DNA of 64,000 nt from Christiangramia sabulilitoris (GCF_007050985.1 NZ_VHSF01000001.1:806001-870000); one strand, 5' to 3'; shown: positions 1-9,120, counted from the first letter of the stretch. Numbers and translations: made by a program. The notes: generated by a model not told the origin, from the sequence alone.

Positions 1-313
1 GAGCAATCATCGCCTTTCCTAATCCCCTCCCTCTGGCTATGGGCAGGAAATACATTTTTTGAAGTTCACAAATTTTTTTCTCCAGGCCTGCTAAAGGTGC
101 AATTCCTGCCCCACCGATAATTTTTGAATTTTCCTCTACCACAAAATAAGCCTGTCTTTCGCCCGTATAGGTTTGGGTCATATCATCAAGCGCTTTATCC
201 TCGTATGCGGTACCCACTTTGGGCACTCCCATTTCAACCAGCACCTTGCGAATTAATTCTTTAACCTGCTGATTATCTTCAGGTTTTATTTCCCGAATTT
301 TCCATGTGTTCAT
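1..313 (-). CDS. GNAT family N-acetyltransferase (5' part, gene runs off the window)
   Basis: The first 104 residues of a GNAT acetyltransferase are visible, and the rest lies beyond the left edge. The start is the ATG at 311-313, giving MNTWKIREIKPEDNQQVKEL. The fold signature is clear: an N-terminal IR-x-I-KPED segment, the beta4 segment YFVVEENSKIIGGAGI, then LQKMYFLPIARGRGLGKAMI, which holds the R-G-x-G-x-[GA] acetyl-CoA pyrophosphate loop. The substrate cannot be told. The gene is divergent from ribD with only 28 bp between the two start codons, so their control regions must overlap. Confidence 0.85.
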   Translation of the reverse strand, partial: MNTWKIREIKPEDNQQVKELIRKVLVEMGVPKVGTAYEDKALDDMTQTYTGERQAYFVVEENSKIIGGAGIAPLAGLEKKICELQKMYFLPIARGRGLGKAMIA

Positions 314-329
314 TCTGCCTAATTAATTC

Positions 330-337
330 TATTTTTG
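330..337 (+). promoter_or_regulatory. candidate -7 element directly before ribD
   Basis: TATTTTTG matches the Bacteroidota -7 consensus TAnnTTTG. It lies only 4 nt before the GTG start of ribD, so transcription from it would give a nearly leaderless mRNA. No good TTG is seen 17-20 nt upstream, which weakens the call. Confidence 0.3.
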
Positions 338-341
338 TGCT

Positions 342-1400
342 GTGAATATACACGAAAAATACATAAAACGCTGTATAGAACTGGCCCAAAACGGTCTTGG
401 AACCACCTATCCCAACCCTATGGTAGGGAGCGTAATTGTTCATGATAATAAGATAATTGGAGAGGGCTGGCATAAAAAAGCAGGCGAACCACATGCCGAG
501 GTAAATGCCATTAAATCTGTCAAAGATGAAGGGCTGCTTAAGAACGCTACGATCTATGTAAGTCTTGAGCCCTGCAGCCATTATGGCAAGACTCCGCCCT
601 GTAGTGACCTTATTATCGATAGAAATATTAAAAATGTAGTTATTGGCACCATGGATCCTTTCGCTAAGGTCGCCGGCCGTGGAATAAAAAAACTTCTTGA
701 AGCCGGTTGCAAGGTAAAAGTAGGCATCCTGGAAAATGAGTGTCTGGAACTTAACAAACGGTTCTTTACATTTCATAAAAAGCAAAGACCCTACATTATT
801 CTGAAATGGGCTCAGACCAGGGATGGATTTATTGCTCCCGATATTCAGCAGAAAAACAGACCGGTATGGATCACTAATAAATATTCCGGTCAACAGGTGC
901 ATAAATGGAGAAGTGAAGAAGCTGCCATACTGGTCGGGACCAATACAGTCCTAAATGACAATCCTTCTCTAAATGTGCGTAATTGGACCGGGAATCATCC
1001 AACCAGGATATTTATAGACAAAGATCTTAAGACCCCTGAAAATATCGCTTTGAAAGATGGCAATCATGCCTCCATTGTTCTTTGTAATAATAAACCAGAT
1101 TCCAAACGGGAAAACAACCTAAATTACGAGGAGATAGATTTTTCTAAAAATCTGGCAGAAAGTGTTTGTGACGTACTTTACAGGAATAACCTCCAGTCTG
1201 TGATCATTGAGGGCGGTGCTAAAACTTTGCAGCAATTTATCGATATCGGCCTGTGGGATGAAGCGAGAGTTTTTGAAGGTCAGTCAGAATTTGAAAAAGG
1301 AATCCGGGCACCGGAATTGATCGCAAAAATCGCCAGCGAAAAAGAAATTAACGGAGATAGATTAAAAATATATAGAAATGATCAAAGCCCTAATATTTGA
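342..1400 (+). CDS. ribD: bifunctional riboflavin biosynthesis protein RibD
   Basis: The protein has 352 residues. RibD deaminates 2,5-diamino-6-ribosylamino-pyrimidinone phosphate and then reduces the ribosyl side chain, the second and third steps of riboflavin synthesis. The N-terminal zinc deaminase domain shows HAE at 51-53 and PC-x8-C at 77-87 (PCSHYGKTPPC), which are the zinc ligands and catalytic Glu. The C-terminal reductase domain begins near residue 150 (YIILKWAQTRDGFIA) and ends with the VIIEGGAKTLQQFI motif. Start is GTG at 342, the only start that leaves the N-terminus complete. It overlaps the next gene by 23 bp, which suggests coupled translation. Confidence 0.96.
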   Translation: MNIHEKYIKRCIELAQNGLGTTYPNPMVGSVIVHDNKIIGEGWHKKAGEPHAEVNAIKSVKDEGLLKNATIYVSLEPCSHYGKTPPCSDLIIDRNIKNVVIGTMDPFAKVAGRGIKKLLEAGCKVKVGILENECLELNKRFFTFHKKQRPYIILKWAQTRDGFIAPDIQQKNRPVWITNKYSGQQVHKWRSEEAAILVGTNTVLNDNPSLNVRNWTGNHPTRIFIDKDLKTPENIALKDGNHASIVLCNNKPDSKRENNLNYEEIDFSKNLAESVCDVLYRNNLQSVIIEGGAKTLQQFIDIGLWDEARVFEGQSEFEKGIRAPELIAKIASEKEINGDRLKIYRNDQSPNI

Positions 1401-1986
1401 TTTTGGTGATGTCTTTATCAATCTTGATAAGGAAGGAACTAATAGAAAATTGAAAGAAATGGATGTAAATCATCTTCCCGAATCGATCTCGGCGAAGAAC
1501 AGGGAATACGAACAGGGCTTTATAACCTCAGATGAGATTTCAAAACATTACCGCACTCACTTTCCCCAGTTGGCGAGTAAAGATTTTGTTGATTCCTGGA
1601 ATTCCATGCTGCTCGAATTTCCGGAATATCGTTTCAGATTTATTCAAAAACTATCAGAAAAGAAGGATTTCAAACTGATTTTGCTTAGTAATACTAATGA
1701 TATCCATATTAAGCATATTCAAGAAAATGTTTCTTTCTTCCCTGAATTTAAAAATTGCTTTGATGCATTTTATCTTTCTCATGAAATAGGGATGCGTAAA
1801 CCAAACCCTAATATTTTTGAATTTGTCCTGGAAAAACATGATCTGTTGCCAGAAGAATACCTGTTTATAGATGATACCCTGGAAAATACTCTGGCCGCAT
1901 CAAAATTAGGATTCCACACCTGGAATTTACAACCCGCCCGCGAAGATGTAATTGATCTCTTCACCACCAAAAAAGATTTATTTTGA
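1378..1986 (+). CDS. HAD superfamily hydrolase, YihX-like
   Basis: The protein has 202 residues, full length for a HAD subfamily IA phosphatase. Motif I is FDFGDV at 7-12, where the second Asp of the usual DxD is replaced by Gly, as in the YihX and epoxide-hydrolase N-domain group. Motif II is the LLSNTND segment near residue 105, and motifs III/IV are MRKPNPNIFEF and FIDDTLENTLAA. The family removes phosphate from small metabolites such as sugar phosphates or FMN. Its position overlapping ribD makes a role in dephosphorylating a riboflavin intermediate possible, but that is inference from context only. Confidence 0.85.
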   Translation: MIKALIFDFGDVFINLDKEGTNRKLKEMDVNHLPESISAKNREYEQGFITSDEISKHYRTHFPQLASKDFVDSWNSMLLEFPEYRFRFIQKLSEKKDFKLILLSNTNDIHIKHIQENVSFFPEFKNCFDAFYLSHEIGMRKPNPNIFEFVLEKHDLLPEEYLFIDDTLENTLAASKLGFHTWNLQPAREDVIDLFTTKKDLF

Positions 1987-2855
1987 TCTACCTTCTTCTA
2001 AGTGTCTTATCATCTACCATCATTTTTGTGGTATTTAGGTTATATAAAAAATATGGCGTCAATACCCTGCAAGCCATCATTGTAAATTATTTTATAGCCT
2101 GCACCGTTGGTTTTTTTGGTTACATTGAAGGATCAGATTTTACCGGGGTTCCAAACGAAAGCTGGTTCCCGGGAGCATTGATGCTGGGGTTCCTGTTTAT
2201 TGCTGTATTTAACCTTGCTGCTATTACCACTCAAAAAAGTGGTTTATCTGTGGTGGCCGTGGCAACCAAGATGTCTGTAGCCATCCCGGTTTTATGCGGG
2301 ATATTTCTTTATAACGAAAGTACCGGGGCATTGAAAATTACAGGAATTATCTTGGCTCTGGCCGCAGTCTACTTAACTTCTGTCAAAACCAGAGAAGGTA
2401 TTAGTATTAAAAGTAAAAATCTAATTTTCCCTTTATTGGTTTTTCTGGGTAGCGGAATAATAGATACCAGTTTAAAATTCCTGGAAACAAGCTACGTGGC
2501 TGAAAATGATATTGGTTTGTTCTCTTCTACCATTTTCGCCACTGCCGGTTTGATTGGCATGGTTATTCTTATTACACAGGGATTTATGGGTAGATTAAGG
2601 CTTTCCATTAAAAATCTTATCGGGGGAATAGCCCTGGGAATTCCCAATTATTATTCAATTTATTTCCTGGTTCTGGCCTTAAGAAGCGAAGGATTTGACA
2701 GTTCCACGATCTTTACCATGAATCATGTTTCAATAGTAGCCATATCTACATTGGTGGGGATTTTGCTTTTTAAAGAAAAACTGCTTCTAAAGAACTGGAT
2801 AGGCCTAGGGCTGGCGATATTAAGTATAATTCTGGTTGCAAATTCTGCAATATGA
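1983..2855 (+). CDS. EamA/DMT family transporter
   Basis: The protein has 290 residues and about ten hydrophobic helices arranged as two similar halves, the typical drug/metabolite transporter plan. It starts at MIYLLLSVLSSTIIFVVFRLY with a TTG codon at 1983 that overlaps the TGA stop of the HAD gene (TTGA). The stop overlaps the next ATG in the same way (ATGA), so the four genes from ribD to yigZ look like one translationally coupled operon. The substrate is unknown. Being next to ribD, a flavin-related compound could be considered, but there is no direct sign of it. Confidence 0.85.
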   Translation: MIYLLLSVLSSTIIFVVFRLYKKYGVNTLQAIIVNYFIACTVGFFGYIEGSDFTGVPNESWFPGALMLGFLFIAVFNLAAITTQKSGLSVVAVATKMSVAIPVLCGIFLYNESTGALKITGIILALAAVYLTSVKTREGISIKSKNLIFPLLVFLGSGIIDTSLKFLETSYVAENDIGLFSSTIFATAGLIGMVILITQGFMGRLRLSIKNLIGGIALGIPNYYSIYFLVLALRSEGFDSSTIFTMNHVSIVAISTLVGILLFKEKLLLKNWIGLGLAILSIILVANSAI

Positions 2856-3460
2856 AAGACACTTATCATAGCATTAATAAACCTTCCCCGGAAGTACTTT
2901 TTAAGGACAGGAACTCCAAATTCTTTGGCTATGCATTTCCCATTAAGACCGAAGCTGAAGCAAACAGGTACCTGGAAGATCTGCGAGCCCAGCACCATAA
3001 GGCCAGACACTGGTGTTATGCCTGGCAGATTGGAAAAGAAGAGCATCAATACCGTGCAAATGACGACGGAGAACCTTCAAACTCAGCAGGGATGCCTATT
3101 TATGGCCAGATCCAATCCTTTGATGTCACCAATATATTAATTGTGGTTGTTCGCTATTTTGGCGGAGTGAAGTTGGGCGTAGGCGGACTTATTAACGCCT
3201 ATAAAACGGCAGCCCAAATGGCATTAGAAGCTTCAGATATTGTAAAGCGAACTATAGATGAAGTTTTTATCCTGAAGTTTGATTATCCCGAGATGAATAA
3301 AGTAATGCAGGTGATAAAAAAGAACAACCTGAACATTATAAATCAAAAATTAGAGATCGACTGTAAAATCTATATTTCGGTCAGAAAAAAAGACGCCGAA
3401 TCCATCTTTTCTAAATTTGATAATACTTATAAAGTTGAGATCAACAAGCTCGAAGATTAA
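2852..3460 (+). CDS. yigZ: YigZ/IMPACT family protein
   Basis: The protein has 202 residues, the usual length. The N-terminal UPF0029/Impact domain is recognised by DRNSKFFGYAFPI, the HHKARHWCYAWQIG segment, DDGEPSNSAGMPI and VVVRYFGGVKLGVGGLINAY, the hallmark motifs of the family. The smaller C-terminal domain has the EF-G domain V-like fold known in YigZ. The cellular role is not settled, but binding of RNA or ribosomes is proposed for the family. It is the last gene of the ribD run, and its stop overlaps the stop of the convergent thioesterase gene by 4 bp. Confidence 0.93.
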   Translation: MKDTYHSINKPSPEVLFKDRNSKFFGYAFPIKTEAEANRYLEDLRAQHHKARHWCYAWQIGKEEHQYRANDDGEPSNSAGMPIYGQIQSFDVTNILIVVVRYFGGVKLGVGGLINAYKTAAQMALEASDIVKRTIDEVFILKFDYPEMNKVMQVIKKNNLNIINQKLEIDCKIYISVRKKDAESIFSKFDNTYKVEINKLED

Positions 3461-3855
3461 GGCTTCAGTTTTTCTATAATATATTCTGGACAGCGTATAG
3501 GTCTTTTTGTTTTGGCATCCATAAAAACGAGCATAGAACTGGCAGAAGTTACTAACTCCCCATCTTCATTGAAGAGCTGGTAATCAAAGGTAATTTTAAC
3601 ATTTGGCATTTCCCGGAGGCGCGTTTCTATCTTTATTTTCTGGTCAAAGGTTACCGGTTTGATATACTTTAAATTTAATTCGTATACAGGTAACATAATC
3701 CCTTCTTCTTCCATAGTTTTGTAGGATATACCAAGCTCGCTTAACCATTCAAGGCGTGCTATTTCAAGGTATTGCGGATAATTACCATGATGTACCACAC
3801 CCATTTGATCGGTTTCGGCATATCGGACTTTAACAAAAGTTTCGTGTGATTTCAT
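3457..3855 (-). CDS. acyl-CoA thioesterase, 4HBT/YbgC family
   Basis: The protein has 132 residues with a single hotdog fold. The active-site segment RYAETDQMGVVHHGNYPQYLE near residues 11-31 carries the Asp and His/Tyr pattern of the 4-hydroxybenzoyl-CoA thioesterase/YbgC group, which hydrolyses short acyl-CoA thioesters in the cytoplasm. It is transcribed alone toward the ribD run and is divergent from dnaA, with about 205 bp between them. The exact substrate cannot be read from the sequence. Confidence 0.92.
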   Translation of the reverse strand: MKSHETFVKVRYAETDQMGVVHHGNYPQYLEIARLEWLSELGISYKTMEEEGIMLPVYELNLKYIKPVTFDQKIKIETRLREMPNVKITFDYQLFNEDGELVTSASSMLVFMDAKTKRPIRCPEYIIEKLKP

Positions 3856-4060
3856 GTAAAAAAAATAGCCTTTCCGGGAAAGGTTTTCTATATTCAGGCT
3901 CGGAAGTAAGTATGCATAAAATTTTCTTAAAATTCAACCCCAATATGGTTTTTTTTTTACATTTTTTGTTCACATATTTGTTCCGCTCGAGTTGGAGAAC
4001 ATAATATCCAATTTCCAATTTAAGAACTTACTACTAACCTTAATTAACGTTTAACTAATA

Positions 4061-5488
4061 ATGTCAAAAACTGCGCAATCGGTTTGGAATAACTGTCTCT
4101 CATTTATTCAGGATAACATTACCCCTCAAGCTTACAAAACCTGGTTTGAACCTATCCAAGCAGTGAAACTTACAGATTGTGCCCTGAGCATTCAGGTCCC
4201 TTCTAAGTTTTTCTACGAATGGCTGGAAGAACATTATGTTAAGCTCCTAAAAGTTTCCCTAACCCGTGAACTTGGGGATAAAGCTAAACTGGTCTACGTG
4301 ATCAAAATGGAGAATACTTATGGTAACAAGTTACCTTTTACTGAAAAGATTCCGAGCACCCAGAGATCTCAAATGGCTTCACAGGAAGTAGATGTTCCTA
4401 TTAAAAATAAAAGTCCCGAGCTGAAGAACCCTTTTATCATTCCGGGAATAAGGAATGTTAAGATCGAATCTCAGCTTAACCCTAATTATAATTTCGAGAA
4501 TTTCCTAGAAGGAGAATCTAACCGGCTGGCAAGATCAGCAGGGCTGGCTGTAGCAAACAAGCCCGGAGGAACCTCTTTTAACCCGCTATTGATCTTTGGC
4601 GGGGTAGGATTGGGAAAAACACATTTAGCACACGCTATAGGTGTTGAAATAAAAGATAAATACCCTGAAAAAACGGTTCTTTATATCTCTGCGGAAAAAT
4701 TCACCCAGCAGTATATTGAATCGGTTAAAAAGAATAACCGTAATGACTTTATACATTTTTACCAGATCATAGATGTACTGGTGGTTGATGATATACAGTT
4801 ACTTTCAGGGAAGGCAGGTACCCAGGATGTATTTTTCCACATCTTTAACCACCTGCATCAAAATGGCAAACAGGTAATCCTTACCAGTGACAAAGCGCCT
4901 GTAGACATGCAGGACATTGAACAAAGATTGCTTTCAAGATTTAAATGGGGACTTTCTGCTGAATTACAGCATCCCGATTTTGAAACCCGCGTATCGATCA
5001 TCAAAAACAAACTTTATCGCGATGGTGTGGAAATGCCTGAGGATATCGTAGAATTCCTTGCCAATAACATCAAGACCAATATCCGTGAATTAGAAGGAGC
5101 TATAATCTCTTTGATCGCTCACTCTTCTTTCAACAAAAAGGATATCACTCTGGAGTTAGCAAAGAAGATCGTTGATAATTACGTTAAGAACACCAAACGT
5201 GAGGTTTCCATAGATTACATTCAGAAGGTGGTAAGTGATTATTTCCAGATGGATGTAGATACTCTTCAATCCAAAACCAGGAAGAGACACATTGTACAGG
5301 CCAGGCAGATTGCCATGTTCTTTGCCAAGAAGTTTACCAAGGCCTCATTGGCTAGTATTGGATCTCAGATAGGAAGTCGTGATCATGCCACTGTTTTGCA
5401 TGCGTGTAAAACTGTAGATAATCTTGCGGCAACAGATAAGCAGTTCAAAAAGTTTGTTGAAGACCTCAATAAAAAACTCACTCTATAA
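4061..5488 (+). CDS. dnaA: chromosomal replication initiator protein DnaA
   Basis: The protein has 475 residues, full length. DnaA binds DnaA boxes at oriC and, with ATP bound, melts the origin and loads the helicase. Domain I (residues 1-85, SVWNNCLSFIQDNITPQAYKTWF) is followed by a variable linker. The AAA+ domain carries Walker A GGVGLGKTH near 181 and Walker B VLVVDDIQLL near 237, and the C-terminal DNA-binding domain has the signature GSRDHATVLHACKTV near 435. I found no cluster of DnaA boxes in the flanks, so the origin is not shown to be here. A tyrosine phosphatase follows 10 bp downstream. Confidence 0.98.
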   Translation: MSKTAQSVWNNCLSFIQDNITPQAYKTWFEPIQAVKLTDCALSIQVPSKFFYEWLEEHYVKLLKVSLTRELGDKAKLVYVIKMENTYGNKLPFTEKIPSTQRSQMASQEVDVPIKNKSPELKNPFIIPGIRNVKIESQLNPNYNFENFLEGESNRLARSAGLAVANKPGGTSFNPLLIFGGVGLGKTHLAHAIGVEIKDKYPEKTVLYISAEKFTQQYIESVKKNNRNDFIHFYQIIDVLVVDDIQLLSGKAGTQDVFFHIFNHLHQNGKQVILTSDKAPVDMQDIEQRLLSRFKWGLSAELQHPDFETRVSIIKNKLYRDGVEMPEDIVEFLANNIKTNIRELEGAIISLIAHSSFNKKDITLELAKKIVDNYVKNTKREVSIDYIQKVVSDYFQMDVDTLQSKTRKRHIVQARQIAMFFAKKFTKASLASIGSQIGSRDHATVLHACKTVDNLAATDKQFKKFVEDLNKKLTL

Positions 5489-5498
5489 CAACAATTTT

Positions 5499-5966
5499 AT
5501 GAAAACCAGGGTATTGATGGTGTGCCTCGGCAATATTTGCAGATCACCCCTTGCCGAAGGTCTTCTAAAATCTAAAGTTGATCCTAATAAAGTATTTGTA
5601 GATTCTGCAGGTACTGGCAGCTGGCATATTGGCTCTGCACCAGATAAGAGGTCCATGGCCGTCGCCCGGAGACATAACCTGGATATAAGCGATCAACGCG
5701 GCAGGCAATTTTCACAAAGTGATTTTGAAGATTTTGACCATATTTTTGTGATGGACAATTCAAACTTTAAGGATGTGATTTCTATGGCCAGAACCGATGA
5801 AGACCGTCAAAAAGTTCATCTCATCCTGAATGAAATATTTCCTTCAGAAAATGTAGATGTACCAGATCCATACCACGGTGGTGAGCAGGGTTTCGAAAAT
5901 GTCTATCAAATGCTGAATGAAGCATGTGATGAGATCGCTGAAAAATTGAATAATGGCACCCTATGA
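5499..5966 (+). CDS. low-molecular-weight protein tyrosine phosphatase
   Basis: The protein has 155 residues, the normal size. The P-loop C-x5-R-S is seen at residues 9-16 (CLGNICRS), and the general-acid loop VPDPYHGG lies near residue 120. These are the catalytic elements of LMW-PTPs, which dephosphorylate phosphotyrosine in the cytoplasm. The start is the ATG at 5499. An upstream in-frame ATG lies inside dnaA and is unlikely. It sits 10 bp after dnaA and its TGA overlaps the ATG of the methylase (ATGA), so the three genes are probably co-transcribed. Confidence 0.95.
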   Translation: MKTRVLMVCLGNICRSPLAEGLLKSKVDPNKVFVDSAGTGSWHIGSAPDKRSMAVARRHNLDISDQRGRQFSQSDFEDFDHIFVMDNSNFKDVISMARTDEDRQKVHLILNEIFPSENVDVPDPYHGGEQGFENVYQMLNEACDEIAEKLNNGTL

Positions 5967-6688
5967 ATTCTACCGGCAACTACGGAAAACTTTATCTAAT
6001 ACCAGTAGGTCTGGGCGAGTCAAGCCCTGATAAAGTATTCCCCCCATTAAACAGCAGGATAATTGAAAGCATTGATGATTTTATTGTGGAGAATGAAAAA
6101 TCTGCAAGACGCTTCATTAAACAAATTCTCCCGGACAAATCTCAGCAAAATCTTCGCTTAAATGGATTGAATAAATTCACTGAGCCTGCAGATATTCCAG
6201 GATTCCTGAATGCCGCAAAAGAAGGCAGAAATATTGGATTGTTGAGCGAAGCAGGTTGCCCGGGTGTGGCAGATCCCGGTGCAGAAGTTGTAAAATACGC
6301 CCATAGGTTCAACATACAGGTTGTACCACTAACCGGTCCCTCCTCTATTCTTCTAGCGATGATGGCCAGCGGAATGAATGGCCAGAGTTTTACCTTTCAT
6401 GGATACCTTCCCATAGATAAAAAAGACCGGAAACAGGAGATCAAGCAACTGGAAAGAATATCGCTTGAAAAGAATCAGGCGCAGATCTTCATTGAAACTC
6501 CTTATAGAAATACAAAATTTCTGGAAGATCTAACTCAAAACCTTCATCCCGCTACCAGGATATGTGTTGCCTGTGATCTAACCCTGGAAACAGAGTTCAT
6601 CAAGACAGCCACGGCTTCTGAATGGAAAAATATAAAAGCCGACCTCCATAAGAGACCGGCTATATTTATTATACAAAAAGATATTTAA
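5963..6688 (+). CDS. SAM-dependent methyltransferase, RsmI-like (tetrapyrrole methylase superfamily)
   Basis: The protein has 241 residues. It begins with GKLYLIPVGLGE, and the SAM-binding segments LLSEAGCPGVADPG and VVPLTGPSSILLAMMASG match RsmI, which methylates the 2'-O of C1402 of 16S rRNA. FHGYLPIDKKDR and IFIETPYRNTKFL are also family motifs. The N-terminal part after SSPDKVFPP departs from classical RsmI (no GNLGD at the start), as in a second RsmI-like paralogue common in Bacteroidota. Its substrate may therefore differ from that of RsmI proper. It is the third gene of the dnaA run. Confidence 0.85.
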   Translation: MNSTGNYGKLYLIPVGLGESSPDKVFPPLNSRIIESIDDFIVENEKSARRFIKQILPDKSQQNLRLNGLNKFTEPADIPGFLNAAKEGRNIGLLSEAGCPGVADPGAEVVKYAHRFNIQVVPLTGPSSILLAMMASGMNGQSFTFHGYLPIDKKDRKQEIKQLERISLEKNQAQIFIETPYRNTKFLEDLTQNLHPATRICVACDLTLETEFIKTATASEWKNIKADLHKRPAIFIIQKDI

Positions 6689-6689
6689 T

Positions 6690-7361
6690 CTAAGAAGTTA
6701 ACTTATCGAAATTTACGCGGGCGTTTTTCTCTGTCTTTATAAATGAGGTATCATATCCTCCAAAACGCTTCATATAAGTTTTGATGGTAGTCCCAAAGGC
6801 ATCACTAAATGCCTGAGCGCCCCAACTACGAAGATATTTCTTTACACTACCGGGACCAGCCAGATGTGCTGCCGCCAGGATACCAGATTCAGTAATTTCC
6901 ACTCCATTGATAGTTTTACCTGCAAATCGTTTGATATCTCTTTGCAGGATCCACTTATTTCGGGATGCATTTGCATAAAATGCAGCTTCCTGTAGCGCCG
7001 GTGAATTTAGAAATCCAATAGTATCATAAACCCCTACAAGTTTCAATGTTCCTTTCCCAAACTGGTATTTACCCAGATAGCCATAATCGTTGATGGTCTT
7101 ATAATCCCCGCGTGACTCTTTAAAAGCAAGAGCTTCCTTAAATCCAACATAGGATTTACCAAGAAAAGGTGAGGTGTTAGAGATTTCGAAGTCAGGAATT
7201 AATTCATCTCTAACATCTGGAACTGTATAATCGAGTTCCAGGTCATAGGTGGAATAATTTTCCAGATCCAGATTTGCAGCTTCTTTAGTTGAAAAACTAA
7301 AAAATATTGAGCCCGCTGCTAAAGGCAAGATTGAAAATTTTGCAATTTTCTTTCTCATCAT
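6690..7361 (-). CDS. exported muramidase/transglycosylase-like protein
   Basis: The protein has 223 residues from the ATG-ATG pair at 7356-7361. A longer reading frame to 7430 adds 23 residues without signal-peptide character. The N-terminus (MMRKKIAKFSILPLAAGSIFFSF) is a signal peptide or anchor. Residues from about 95 contain ALAFKESRGDYKTINDYGYLG followed by KYQFGKGTL, which resembles the Glu-containing helix and GxYQF segment of lysozyme-like transglycosylases, and then ILAAAHLAGPGSVKKYL. It probably acts on or binds peptidoglycan in the periplasm. Enzymatic activity is not certain. It is convergent with the methylase gene, whose stop is adjacent. Confidence 0.7.
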   Translation of the reverse strand: MMRKKIAKFSILPLAAGSIFFSFSTKEAANLDLENYSTYDLELDYTVPDVRDELIPDFEISNTSPFLGKSYVGFKEALAFKESRGDYKTINDYGYLGKYQFGKGTLKLVGVYDTIGFLNSPALQEAAFYANASRNKWILQRDIKRFAGKTINGVEITESGILAAAHLAGPGSVKKYLRSWGAQAFSDAFGTTIKTYMKRFGGYDTSFIKTEKNARVNFDKLTS

Positions 7362-7556
7362 TTTGGTTTTTGAAAGGTTACTGGCATACCTATTATCATA
7401 AGTCGTGCCCCTTTCATATTCGCCGGGCAAATGTATAACAATTTTTAATAATTTGAATTACAGGCTGTTAAAGGTTTTATAAAGAAATTCTATCTTTAAC
7501 AAAGGAATAACTATCTGGACCTCAAAATATTAAAGAATCGCAAAAGGAACCACCTT

Positions 7557-8600
7557 TTATCTTTTTACTCCCTGTTCGTTGATCCAGCTGACGTATTCCC
7601 GCTTATTGCGGTTATGCTGGGCAAGGGTTTTGGCGAATTTATGATATCCGAAATTTTCTACATCTGCCACGAAAAAGTAGAAATCATGGTCCTCATAATT
7701 TAGTACCGCATCTATGGATGAAATATCGGGCATCCAGATCGGGCCCGGAGGAATTTCCCTGTATTTATATGTATTATAAGGGGAGTCGATTTCAAGATCT
7801 TTATACAATACCCGTTTAATAATAGTATCAAAATTACCTGTGGTTTCTTTTATCGCATAGATCACAGTAGGATCGGCATCCAGTTTCCAGCCATTTTTAT
7901 AGCGATTCATATACACTCCGGCAACTCTTGGACGCTCATCTACCTTCGCAGTTTCTTTCTGTACGATGGAAGCCAGGGTAATTACCTGCTGAGGAGTCAG
8001 GCCAATTTCCTCTGCCCTTTTTAATCTCTTTGCATTCCAGAACCGGTCATATTCCTTTTTCATCCTTTCCCTGAATTCCTCGGCAGAAGTATTCCAGTAA
8101 AATTCATATTGATTCGGAATGTACATACCCAAAGCGGTCTTCTCATCAAATTTGCTATTCTCTAAAAACTCAGGATCTCTAAAAGCACTGATCAGAGATA
8201 CACTGTCTGCTTCGATCTGCGGGGCAATTCTTCCTGCCAGATCAACCAGCCGCTCCTGGTTATTGAAAACTACTTTTACCGGTCGGTTTCCGCTTCTTAA
8301 GCGATTTACCAGCTCGTTGTTATTCATCCCTTTTTCCAGAAAATAACGACCCGGCTTGATATTCGCAGCATAGCCCTTTTTCTGTGCCACCATATCGAAA
8401 GAAGAAATATCCTTAATTAAAGGTTTTAATGTGTCGATCACTGTTTGATAGCTGGCATCAGAAGGAATATAAACAACCTCTTCTTTAGCCTCAAAACTGG
8501 TATTGGAAGAAAATATACTGTTATAAATATAATAACCGAAAATACCGAACCCGATCACTACCAGGATAGTGATCGTCAAAATTATTTTTTTAGTGTACAT
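7557..8600 (-). CDS. mltG: endolytic transglycosylase MltG
   Basis: The protein has 347 residues. MltG cleaves nascent glycan strands at the inner membrane and sets their length. One N-terminal transmembrane helix (residues 5-28, IILTITILVVIGFGIFGYYIY) is followed by a LysM-like region. The YceG catalytic domain shows ALGMYIPNQYEFYWNTS, the catalytic Glu in ASIVQKETAKVDERP, AGVYMNRY and PPGPIWMPDISSIDA. It is the third gene of the dapF-GNAT-mltG operon, overlapping the GNAT gene by 11 bp. Confidence 0.96.
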   Translation of the reverse strand: MYTKKIILTITILVVIGFGIFGYYIYNSIFSSNTSFEAKEEVVYIPSDASYQTVIDTLKPLIKDISSFDMVAQKKGYAANIKPGRYFLEKGMNNNELVNRLRSGNRPVKVVFNNQERLVDLAGRIAPQIEADSVSLISAFRDPEFLENSKFDEKTALGMYIPNQYEFYWNTSAEEFRERMKKEYDRFWNAKRLKRAEEIGLTPQQVITLASIVQKETAKVDERPRVAGVYMNRYKNGWKLDADPTVIYAIKETTGNFDTIIKRVLYKDLEIDSPYNTYKYREIPPGPIWMPDISSIDAVLNYEDHDFYFFVADVENFGYHKFAKTLAQHNRNKREYVSWINEQGVKR

Positions 8601-9120
8601 TATTTATCAATTGATATAGCCATTCATCCTTGAATTTACCATTGAACAGCGTCCAGTCTTTTTTAAGACCAACTTTCCTGAATCCGTTACTTTCAAAAAC
8701 ACGCATGCTTTCATCATTACCCGAGGTTACGTTCGCATATACCTGGTGAAGCCCGAGGTGAGTAAAACAATAGTCGCATACCAGTGCCAGACTCTCTGCT
8801 CCAAATCCTTTTTTGCGGTCTTTTTTATCTGCTATTAAAATACCTAAGGCAGCTCTTTTATCTCTTGGTTCCAGATCGTACACATCGATCAAACCTACCG
8901 GTCGACCTTTTTTAGTACAAATCACCAACCTTAATTGTCTGATATCATATATATCACGATGCGCATTTTCTATATACTGCCTTATTAGAAATTTAGAATA
9001 TGGTGCCTGGGTAGAACTTATCTCCCAGAAATCTTCATCGTTTTCTATCTTATGGACAAAATCAAGATCCTCGGGTTCCAGTGCGCGTAAATAGACTTTC
9101 TTTCCCTGTAATGTTAACAT
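8590..9120 (-). CDS. GNAT family N-acetyltransferase (RimJ/RimL/SpeG-like)
   Basis: The protein has 176 residues. It starts MLTLQGKKVYLRALEPEDLDF, typical of the Acetyltransf_3 group, and carries the acetyl-CoA loop DRKKGFGAES near residue 105 followed by HQVYANVTSGNDESMRVFE and NGFRKVG. This group includes RimL/RimJ ribosomal protein acetylases and the polyamine acetylase SpeG, and the substrate cannot be decided here. It overlaps dapF by 7 bp and mltG by 11 bp, so translation is probably coupled. Confidence 0.9.
   Translation of the reverse strand: MLTLQGKKVYLRALEPEDLDFVHKIENDEDFWEISSTQAPYSKFLIRQYIENAHRDIYDIRQLRLVICTKKGRPVGLIDVYDLEPRDKRAALGILIADKKDRKKGFGAESLALVCDYCFTHLGLHQVYANVTSGNDESMRVFESNGFRKVGLKKDWTLFNGKFKDEWLYQLINNVH

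Noticed and set aside
279-902. A 207-codon frame on the minus strand across ribD
   Set aside because: It runs antisense to the clear RibD deaminase domain and has no family character.
3856-4060. Possible replication origin next to dnaA
   Set aside because: No cluster of TTATCCACA-like boxes is seen in this gap or just after dnaA. The origin in this group is often elsewhere.
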